DNA of 64,000 nt from Tubiluchus corallicola (taxonomy: Eukaryota > Priapulida > Priapulimorpha > Priapulimorphida > Tubiluchidae). Shown here piece by piece: positions 15,301 through 27,300 of the stretch; the first letter of the stretch is position 1; each line of letters opens with the position of its first letter. A program made the position numbers and the translations under genes. The notes beneath the pieces are model-generated. The model was not told the DNA's origin and made no database searches. It was given only the letters and a program-made list of their open reading frames with translations. The DNA lies in assembly GCA_030141605.1 (NCBI GenBank), contig JAQGDQ010000093.1, positions 124,001 through 188,000 of the forward strand, read 5' to 3'.

Positions 15301-18300
15301 TAACAATGATAATGTTATGACAGCATGCAGTGCACTTGCCAACATTAATGCCCACCAGTGCCTAAAAATCATTTTATCTATATTCTGTAAAGAATAGCAG
15401 ACTAGGTGACTTTATAGTCTTTTCGCTATCGTTTCTCTAAATCCAGATCTATCTAATCATTTTAACCATTCTTCAAAACTTATCAGCGATTCTTTTATTA
15501 ATCATGTTTTATTGTAGTATTATAAAGAGATAAATAAATTAATATTGAATTGAACTTGCTGCTGCGGACCAATGCTTGTTGCTTCAAATTGCTCATAAGT
15601 TATACTGATAAGATAAGCCATGCCCAGGCTGTTACTATTGTCCCATAGTTCATCAGTCAAGCCATCGTGGTGATTGCTATAGCTGCATAAGTGGCCATGA
15701 GGAAACAAATGACAGTTTTTGTCTTTTAATTATATTATAGCTACATACGTGGCTATGAGCGTTGAAAAACGTGGTAAGGAGCGCGTCCGTAAATAATCCG
15801 TGCCTGATCTTGTTCCTGAACAGTCGTTCCACCGGCTTCTGGCGCATCATTGTGTCATGCAATACCAGTAGCACAAATATATCTATGACCTGAAGCAGAA
15901 ACCAAATTACAGAAATTCACTGGACACATGCGTTTACATGAAAATAAACAATTCTCTGATGATGGAATACAACTTTAAATATGAAATAATTATAATAATT
16001 ATAAAATTATTATAATTACTATATTTATTAAAAATACTTATAATAATTTGCAAACCAAGATATGAGTGTATAATCAATATTAATCACAAATGCCAGGAAT
16101 CTCACAGCTAATATTAGGCTTGAATTCCCAAAGTCCTTGGTTCAAATACAATTTCATTCCCATTCTTTTAACTTAAGCGAATACTGTACAATCTTCAGGT
16201 TTCATATTGATAAAAAAATTCTAATAATCATGGATTCCATGATTCCATCACTGGATTTCTAAAACAGCATGTTTAGTTACCGCACAAAAGCCAATGTATA
16301 ATCGTTGCATGGCACGGTGTAGAGCAAGTGAATTACAGATTTCTGATAACGAAGTCTAACATGCATATAAAAAACAACAATGCAATGTCAACTCGTACCT
16401 TGTGTTCTTTAGCAGATTTGACATTTTCAATAACTTTAAACCAGGTGGCGGCCACGCCTTTCAGAAAATGAGCAGCCGACTTTATGGCGTCCATGATCAG
16501 GAACTCCGCACCGCGAGATTCCGAGTTGTCAGCAGGCGAAGCGGGTAGGGAGGAGGTGGAAAATGTGGTTTCGAACTCGAGTTGATGTCGCAGTTCTGTG
16601 ACAACCTGAAAAATGAGTGTTAGGTGAGAAGAAAGAAGAAGTAAACCATTATTTTCAAATCTTCATCACTCAATGTGACATGTTATTCTTGGTGTGAAAA
16701 CTGAGTAGAGTAAGTCCTCGCTAAACGACGCTAATGCGTTCCAGCAAAAGTTAGCCTCGTTAAGTGAAACGTGGCTAAATGGAAAAGCTTTCCACAAAAA
16801 ATAATGTAAGAGTATTCAACTGCATTCCAGGAGAAAAATGAGTAGTACATTGCCTGTGTAACATTGCTGTTCAATTGTTTGCAGGAGAAAAATCAATAAC
16901 AAGTGGCTCATAAATTAAACATTATCTAGGGTTTATAGTTAAAAACAACATAACTTCATTAAAACTTTTACATTAAAAAGTTGAAATTAAGCCAAGCGTT
17001 GATTGTCTCATCATCAGTGGTAATTTTACAAACATACAACCAGTTTATTAGTACCATAATAGGCTCTGGCTATATAAACTGGTTGTATGTTTGTAAATTT
17101 ACCACTGATGATGACAGCAGCAGCCTGTCGAAATGCTTGGCTTGATTTTAACTTTTTAATGTAAAAGTTCTAATAATGTTTTGTTGTTTTTCAGAAATGT
17201 TTTGCTGCGAGCAACACAGAACACCACAAGAAATGGGTTCTTATTAGCTTGGCACAAACAATGAGGTTTGTTATTAGCTCGGCAATTTGGCACAAACAGT
17301 TCTGCACACAAAATCGAAAAATCTGTTGCTATTAACACATTGCATGCAACGCTAATCATCACATCATGATTCCTGCTATATTCGTTGCTTGAGTGCAACA
17401 TTAAATACAAACGCCAAGTGTACTGTTGCCAGTTTCTCATGTGCAATATTAGTCATGATATTGTCACTACACATTTGCATCATTAAACATGACAACGTGA
17501 AAATAAAAACTTGTTAATTTACCAAGTTGGTTATTACCGAGACATCAACTTTTCCATCCTAAATAAGCTAACAGCAATGCGTATTGCTCAGTTTAAAATA
17601 TTTTCAACGGTTTTATACCTTTAAAGCCACATTATTACGGCTGTTCACTTCGACAGACTCTTAACTTCAACAGCACTGCTAAAATACCATCATACCATAG
17701 CCACACTTTTGCTTGACTAGGGTGGCATAGCTTAGTTGTATCACCTAGGAGATAGCGTGTTCAACTCCCGACGAAGTCAAACCAAAGACTAAGAAATGGT
17801 ATCACTGGTTCTTAAATGGGTTTATCGAAGTAACATGTGGGTAATAATAATCAGGACCACCTTGGACATAAGTAATGAGCAGTGGCAGCTCATAGCTAAA
17901 ATTAGTGGGGGTGCTGCTTCAGAAATTTTTTAGCCATTGTTTTAATAATGCATGAAATGAAACAAACATGTGTAATTTTAAAGCTGTAACTTGTAATTGT
18001 AATTTTAAACAAACAAACATAAAAAATTTTATACAAAAACTTGATAAAATCCTAAACAAAATTTTTTTTATTTACGAATCGCCTAAATTGCAGCAGTTCA
18101 AGAATATACCAGTACACGGTTTTTAAGCACATGACAACTGACAACAAACTGTGTGCGCAACAGCACTTTCTCTACCTAGCAGCAGATGCTAGCTGTGCAG
18201 TGTACAGCGTGTTATCTCAGATATGTGCGCATGACCGCATGTGCTCAACAGCCAAACACACCACTGTGTTGGGGTGTGAAGCAAACAGTGCTACCTTCAA

Positions 18301-21300
18301 GTGCTCTGGTTCCGTACAAGTATAAAGAACAAAAAAAAACACTAGTTATATTGAATATTATCGATAATATTGTGTGAAAATAGGGGATGCTGAAGTTCCA
18401 GAGAATCTACACACGAGCCGCCATTGGAATTCAGTTATTTAAGGTGTTATTCCCTGGACTAAGTCCTAAACGAAATTATTATTATTATTGCCCCTCACAG
18501 AATCACTGAGTTATTGTGGAAGCAATAACAACACTAGCTCAGTGCAGCTACATTTTCTCGGTTTATGCTAATCCACAGTGGACTGTGGACTGAATTTATA
18601 TATGAGCCTATCGTTCTTGAATGTACAGAAAAATTTAATAACTAATTAACACTGATGCTACCAGCCCAAATTTCGAAGCAAATGTACCTATTTGTAAGAT
18701 GTGAAATAGTTAACAGTGTTTGGTAACCAATATCCTCTGACTGGATGGCAGGTGATTTTCTAATTCAATTCAATTCAATTCAATTATTTATTATCTCCGT
18801 TAGAACGATAAAAATACAGTATAAAGAATACATGGAATATTTTGAAGCAAAGGAGAAGGGCAGCGAAGAACCCGTAGGTTATACAAAAACAACAGCGTTT
18901 TTATCTTCTGTGCGAAATGTACCGAATAAGAAGATAAAATATGAACAAATATATATCAAGTAGGTTAGATGTAATATTAATTACAACTGTTATTGTACTA
19001 GTAAAAATTTAGTAGAGATAGTGTAGATATGTATTTTCTGTTTTCATTCAGTAAGTGTTTCTTTGTCTTATTACAGTTGCATCTTTGGTGACATTTAACA
19101 CTTAGAAGCCACGCGTTAAAAATATGGATTTCTCTGTGCAAAATGCCAACTTTTTCAAGTGTTCTTAGATTTTTTTGGAAATGTGCAAAGTAAGTGAACT
19201 GTATACCATTTTGTAAATCTTTTCAAGCCCTACAAATCCCACCTTAGTTTCGTTTACAGTGACGGTTGCTATGTAGTAGTCTAAACTGTAGACAACTGTA
19301 GCCATTTTTAATGGCTAATCAAAATTACTTACAGCTACAGCTGTGTCCGGTTTTGTAGAACCCGTAGGTTATACAAAAACAACAACGTTTTTATCTTCTG
19401 TGCGAAATGTACCGAATAAGAAGATAAAATATGTACAAATATATATCAAGTAGGTTAGATGTAATATTAATTACAACTGTTATTGTACTAGTAAAAATTT
19501 AGTAGAGATAGTGTAGATATTTTCTGTTTTCATTCAGTATGTGCTTCTTTGTCTTATTACAGTTGCATCTTTGGTGACATTTAACACTTAGAAGCCACGC
19601 CTTAAAAATATGGATTTCTCCGTGCAAAATGCCAACTTTTTCAAGTGTTCTTAGATTTTTTTGGAAATGTGCAAAGTAAGTGAACTGTATACCATTTTGT
19701 AAATCTTTTCAAGCCCTACAAATCCCACCTTAGTTTCGTTTACAGTGACGGTTGCTATGTAGTAGTCTAAACTGTAGACAACTGTAGCCATTTTTAATGG
19801 CTAATCAAAATTACTTACAGCTACAGCTGTGTCCGGTTTTTCTTGAGCAACACTTTGCAGTACAAACTTTGTAACGACAGCCAAGTTACTTTGACTAACA
19901 TACACCATGGCAGCCATCACCTGAAATAAACATGGTAGTTCAATACAAAAAACTCCCGGAGGTGGAATTACCTTTGAACTAAAAACTCCCGGAGGTTGAT
20001 TTACCTTTAAACTAAAACTCCCGGAGGTTGATTTACCTTTAAAATAAAAACTCCCGGAGACTGAATTACCTTTAAACTAAAAACTCCCGGAGGCTGAATT
20101 ACCTTTAAACTAAAAACTCCCAGAGGTTGAATTACCTTTAAACTAAAAACTCCCAGAGGTTGAATTACCTTTAAACTAAAAACTTCTGGAGGCTGAATTA
20201 CCTTTAAACTAAAAACTCCCGGAGGCCGAATTACCTTTAAATTAAAAACTCCCGGAGGCTAAATTACCTTTAAACTAAAAACTCCCGGAGGCTGAATTAC
20301 CTCTAAATTAAAAACTCCCGGAGGTTGAATTACCTTTAAACTAAAAACTCCCGGAGGTTGAATTACCTTTTAAATGTTGTTAATCCGTCTTTTAATTTTA
20401 TACTTAAGGGTGCTGAATTCCATAAGTTGTTCGCTGTTCGTGATTTGACGAAGACCTATACAACAAACCTTAATCTTGAATAAAAGTCAAGACTAACCTT
20501 ATTTCTAACTTCATTCAGCATTTCAGGACTGAGTTGTAGATTTGATAGTGAATCCAAGATGGCTACCGTCAATTCATTATCCCACTGCAGTAAGTCACTG
20601 TGGAGAAAATAAAACACAGCGTTGAGAGAAACACAGTGATAATATTTAGGCAATTCTTTTATTTTTTTACAATTCGACAAGCTGCAAGCCAACACGGGAA
20701 CCTGGTGCATTATCAAGGCTAATCGTTTATCATGAGCTACTAAGCCAGTGGGGGTATCATGAACAAGTAGGCCATCATGAACAAGTCACAGACCAGCCTT
20801 AGCGTTGCTTAACTTTGATCGCAAAGAAATTTGGTTATTCGGCTAAGAGCACTTGGCCATTCACACCTGCTCCAATTTATCTATTTCCAAATCTTATTTT
20901 TAGTTTATATCTACTCTACATAAGTAATACCAAACATTTTGATTTCTGTGTTTAAAATGAGACATGATTCGTTCAGGAGTTACAAAAAGAATTCCCCAGA
21001 AGAACAAAAATTTACATATGTGTGCTTGCAAATCAAAATCGTTCATAAGACGCCAATTAAGCTATTCTAGTTATTCACATATCCTGAATCTCCATTTCGT
21101 GAGGATCATTTTGATACCAAGCTCATCACTCTATGTTATTTCTAACCGGAGATAATTCACGTTGAAGTTGAGCTGCATCATAACGCAGTTTAAACTATGC
21201 CGACTTATGGACGGTTTTGGTTTGCAAGCACACACATTAGTAATCACATCTGCCAAAGAAGTCCATGGTTTGTTTGTTTGTCTGTTCGCAAGATTATGTA

Positions 21301-24300
21301 AAAGTCTTAAAGCACAAGAAAATTCTCCACTTACATGAAGATGAAAAAGTTCGTCTTGAAATTTTATACCACTGACATACTGCCTTTTTGCATGCAGAGC
21401 TTGCATCGGCAGTAACGCTATATAAAACTTATAAATTTAAACTCCCGCGTTGACAGTTAGATGCAGCCATTTTAATTTTAGGTTGCTTGATACAAGTTTA
21501 GATGACATTGCATAAAGTTTGAAAAAATAATCAGAGCATTTGTAGTGCACTCTTCACTAACGAGTAAAATTTTAAATTACTGTATCTTGTAAATAAGATT
21601 AAAAATATGTTTTTAGTTATTGAGTGGTGCACCCTGGAGGGTGAACCAGCGACGTTCTACCAATTGGCACAAACATTTAAAAGTATTATTTTTACTTAAA
21701 TTAGTCTTTCTAACAGGTAAGCGAAAAGCTAAGTAATATAGAATTGAACGGAAAGTTTTTTGGGACATAATTTATATTTGCGTAGGTGACGTCATGTAAT
21801 GGTGACTGCAGAAAAGTATAGAGGGAGATTTAAAATGAAAACAAACATGAGTATGATATACGCATAAAATTGCTGTAAAGTGATATAATTTTTAAAAGCG
21901 ATTTTTTTGAAACCTACTTCAAGTACACCTTTTCTCGTCTTTCAACTAATTTTCCCAAAACTTACCCATGTGGCGGTGGCGGCAAGGGACAAGGAACAAT
22001 GCTTTCCACTTCGACAATGATTGATTAAGAATTGCAAAAGAAGATCAATTTTAGTTGACTACCTCTCACCTTTGTACAAAATTCCATGTAACGTCATGAT
22101 ACAGCTCTGCAGAAGCATTGTTAAAATGAAAGGGAGTACTAAAGGGGCAACAAGGGGGTTTGTCGTTTAGTAAATAGTCACATTCTGCAGGCCTAGGCGG
22201 AGCTCTGCGCTCTATACTGGATGCCATTCTAGCTTACGATTGTAACTCCACCAATATATTTAACATACACCAATTTTTGGGCGACATCAGCGTGCTGACT
22301 ATCGTCAATGATCTCTGGTAAACAACTGACGATTTCCTGTTTTGCCTCGACGCCACTCAAGCAGCCAAACATCTCTAACATAGAACTGCACAAATCCTGA
22401 AAGAACAAAACACATTTGTAATTGCAGCAAACAAACAAACCATATACACATCTTTTTCCTGTAGGTTTAAAAAGTATTTTATCAAGACATAATTTTGCTT
22501 ACATACTGATCTATTTCAATCTACTCTATTTTAATACTAATCTTTTCTTAACAACCATGATGCGCCTTAAATAGTTTTGTAAAATAAATTATCATTACTA
22601 CTGGTTTAAACTGTATATATTAGCACACAGAAAATTTAAACGATACATACATGAACAGCTGAAAGCTTTTTAACGGTACTAGGTGACTGGCTAACAGGTC
22701 TATAAAAAGAACCTATATAAAATTCTCTTACATGAAGACAGTCACAGTATTAGAAATCATTAAGAAATACATTAACTTCATACATTGGTGGTAAAACGGG
22801 AAGTAAAACGTGCAAGGAAGAAAATTCCAAAAATTAGTTGGGGGCGGATGATACAGGGATATGATAGATGAAAAATGGAAGTGGATGATTAATGGTACTC
22901 AGATATCATTGCCCTTGTTGCTGTTGGATGCATGATAAGATAAAGCAAATAGAAATGGTAGTTCTAATGCACTGTTAAATGCCTCCCATGCTGGAAAGGC
23001 CTAAGAAACATTGTTTTTGAGTCGCATTCAGAGTACCCAGTCTTCTGTTGCGAGTTTTTCCTCTGAGAGCAAGCTAGCAAGTGTGAACTGCAGTGTGAGT
23101 TACTATCGGCAAGTTAATGCAAACTCTCTGATAGTAATTTTTGTGGCTTTTCCAAAAAAAACTGTACCGTCCATCTCTATTGTGAATTTATAGTTGCTTA
23201 TGTAATGAGGAAATCAAACAGTTACTTGTGGTGTATTAGAAACACTATTAGCCTAGTTTCTACGTGGCCATTATTAATTACATATATTTGCATAGAGCTT
23301 ATATTCTAGCAGGCTGCACAACTACTTGTTGTGTAATCCATTGCACCTGTTCACTAGGAGGCACTTATATAAAAACAGCGCTCAGTAACTGCCTGTGGTG
23401 CATTATAAAAGGTGCCCTTTACTTGAATATGAAAGTATACACATTTTCCGAGGAGTATACTAAGATGCGACGCCCCTCAAACTTTGGATGCCCAGGCTAT
23501 AGCCTAGTTAGTCTATTGAATAATACGTCCCTGTTAATCGGTCCCATTCATTGATGAATGTCCACTCACCTTGGTATCAACGATGTAGTCCAGCCAACGA
23601 AACTGGCTCAAGATCAGCCGAGGCATGTCGACGACGGTCTCGCTTCTGACCAGATTCCTGAAGATGAAAAAACATTCATAAAATAATGAATAATAATATT
23701 ATTTATAGAATAATTTATTACATCAAAGTATTGCTGAAATAACTACGATTTAGTGCGGAAGCTTTGAGCAAAAATAGAATAATTTATACTCATACCTCGT
23801 TTTGCAGATATTGGAAGAATCAGACAAAATCTGGACCGTTAAAAGTCCCGCATACTAGGGACAAAGTCTGTTGTTTCGCGAGCTGATCACTAGGTGGCAG
23901 GCCGTCACTTTGTTTACATTATTACATTAACGTAACATGATTGTTTCTATGTATATTGTAGTGCACAAAAACAAAGTAAAAATAGTAAAAGCCAGTTGGG
24001 CTCACAAAAGTATCTTATTTAAGCATGTGCAAAAAAATATAGTTTACAATTATGCAGAGTTATTTGAGTCAATTATCGACAGCTTACATATACTATTGCA
24101 TAGGAGGTATACTATTTATGTAAACAACTATTCACAGGTACCATATTTACAACAATCACAACAGCAATTGCACACACAAGTTACGATATATAAAGTACTT
24201 ACTCTGCGCCACTATCAAACAAAACCAACTTTGCCAGCAGAATTTTTGAAAGCTTAACCTGAAACGAAACAAATGTGGCCGGTTAATAGAAATTGTTCAA

Positions 24301-27300
24301 ATGATAAACACAAACTAGTATTTGAAAGCTAGAATGCCGCCTCTTCAACAAACGAAACTCAAGGAGGAGGTACTGGTACTTCACTAAGCTGATTACTGAT
24401 ATGCAACATTATTATGTACATCAGGCATTAGTGACATACGCGTGATAACTTTGTAATGAGAAAAGCAGTAAAAACTTCTTTACCTGTAGCAGTTCCACAC
24501 CGAGCAGCAACCTGACAACACTGTCCTGATCTCCACTTCTTGCGGCCGTAGTACAGTCTGGCGCTGTTGCCGTCGGCATCAGACACTTGTAAAATCTGGC
24601 AAAAACAGACGGTTAACTTCATTTAGATTGAAAACAAGAACAACGATAAACAATTGTTTTTGTTTGTGCACAATAAACGTTTCATAGTTTCGTTGTTCGC
24701 ACGAGCAGCTACTGTAGGTCAATGTTTAAGTGTACCAGAGCAATCCGTCTTAGCTACAACCATCACGTGACACGTGGGTACAGCAAAGCCCAGTATAGCA
24801 ACGTCAGTTGTTTTACGTGGACTTTATTTAATTATGCATTAATCTGTCTGGGATCTTGCTAGGGAACAAAAAAGGTAAGGTTCTAGCTAGCTGTTAAAAC
24901 AGTTACTATTACAATAGCATGGGCTTCAAGGTATTGTCAAATCTACACAAATGCGCTGTCTGGTACATTTAACCTTTGACCTTCTCACGATCATCGTCAA
25001 TCACTGGAACTATGAAAAGGCTTATTGGCAGTACTTGTAGTTTCATCTATATGATACTGAATGACAGCAGGTCTACCATAATTACAAAATACCCAACCAC
25101 GTCTAAAGGACGTTTTATAAACTTTGAACAGGACCTAGAAATATGTTCAGAAAGTTGATACATAATTCAAACCAATTTTGTTTTACATTTGGCACACACG
25201 TAAAATATGTTTTATGAAATTTGAAAATAAACAATCTAACCATGTCATCAGGTCGACAGTAAAGAATACATCTGTTTTCGTCTAATCGCCTGGGTAATAT
25301 TTTTTTATCGTGCACCCAACCGGGACTTTATAATTTTTTTGTACGTACTTATTTGACGCAGTAATATAAGTGTATTTTTTTAATTTAAAATGCAAAACGC
25401 AATAATTATTGTAATATCGTTCTTTCGGGGAACACAGGAGGCCATGTTTTTCCACGGCTAACTCTCTGGAAGGGTTGCCGTTTTCTATAATGATCAATGT
25501 ATTAGAGGCTAAAAAGTGACAAATTTTCTGCCAAATCGGTGTATTAACGGCCGAGTAGCGTTGCCGCTTATACCATAATTATTAGAACACATACACGTTC
25601 ATGATACAAAAAAGAAGCTATACAATAATCGATAACTATACAATAATTTAGTAATGCGAAACTAAAAACGAAGCGTGAAAAAATGTGCTTTGACAAAATT
25701 CAAAACATAACTGCTACTAATGGGAAATAAACAAACTTTGATTTCAAATATTCCACGATTCAGCTTTAAACATTCACGCGAGATAAGACAGAAACAAATT
25801 TTTTGTGGCCGGTCTTTGCTACAAACCTGTTCGAATCTTCAAAATAGTTTTCCAGTCCCGCCATGAATTCAGTCACAGCAGCAGCACAGTCGGCCTCTTT
25901 CTGCAAAGCTGAAGCCAAACTGCGCTGAAATAGGACCTGGTCTACATCTGAAAGAACTTACATGTTAGTCAGTACTACCAAGACGAGCAATTGGTCGCAA
26001 TGGTAATTAAAAATAAGTCCGGGAAAACATTAGTAATGCAAGCATTGGAGTAAGAAGTGCGTTGAACAAGAGCAGAATAAGAACTGAAAACAAAGTGATA
26101 CATCCTGGTAATACGATTTTCAAGAGACCGAAATATTTTTTCGTATTAAGTGTGTTACGTACTATCTGTTGTTTTTTAAGGTTTTCAAGGTTGTCTACTA
26201 ATTAGTTAATAATTTTGCCGCTGGAGGGCGATACGGAGAGAGAAAAGAAAACCTGTTTTTGGAACAGGAGTTGGGTTTGGTCAGTTTTTTGTGTTGGGCA
26301 GTGGAATGAAGTATGTCTTTTACTAATCTCATTTTATGTAGTAGTTTTTCGGTGTGTTGATTCTAATTCACGTGAGTATTATTAACCTATTAAGTATATT
26401 TAAATCAGCTAAATTTATAAATTAGTTTTACACGTTCTATTAAATTTTTTATATTGTAGGTTGAACCATATCGTATAACAACTTTAAACTTCACATGATG
26501 ACAATGGCTGCAAAAAGAGAAAATAAAATAAAACTGCTAGCAACTAATGACTTGTTCATGATGTTGTTGTTCTGATTGTTCATGTTTAATGTGCAAACTT
26601 TAAATTTCGATACTATCCATCACATGCATCTTTGCTAAGTCACGATAATGTTATTTCTTTCAGATTCCTAGGTTTCATAAGTTTCGGTGGTCATCGGTAA
26701 CATCCCTGGATTTGATTGCAAATAACAAAAGAACTTGCAGAAGTTTAGAAGTTTTTTGCAATCCGCAAATGCATATTCACATATTTTACATCTAAGACAT
26801 ACACCTGTTTCTCAATAAATGTATAAATGAGATTTGTTGAGAAAATCTTGTTAGTTTTTTTACACCATCCTCTCCATCCTGATCACATTGAGTGAATACT
26901 GGGTCCACACACAAAACATCACGAAAAAACTGCTCATTTTCACCAATCTACACAGAAAACTTATTGGGACATTTTTTTAATGAAAAGCCGGACTGTGGTC
27001 TAAATTCCAAAAATAATAATTATATAAATAATATTTACTTAAAAATATTGTTAAGCCTTTTTTTTCAAAATAAATTCCTTCACTTTAAAATCATTTTGTT
27101 CAACATAAGTCCCAGTTTAGAGTATTTTCAAAGATTGGAGACGGAAAATTAAACGAGATAAATACGGGACACTCACGTAAAACATTAGGTTTATCATCCT
27201 CAGACAGTGACAATGACGAATCGTTCAGCAGATGGAAAAACTTTGAACCGTATTCCAAGTACAAGAAATCCCCTTTGTCCTGGTTGTTGTTGTCAGCGGT

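Noticed and set aside
17880-18426. Open frames of 63-64 codons as small genes
   Set aside because: They lie wholly within a hAT-like MITE and are not shared as conserved frames with the 57.8 kb copy.
19948-20371. CRISPR array
   Set aside because: Units are contiguous with no unique spacers, in a eukaryotic intron.
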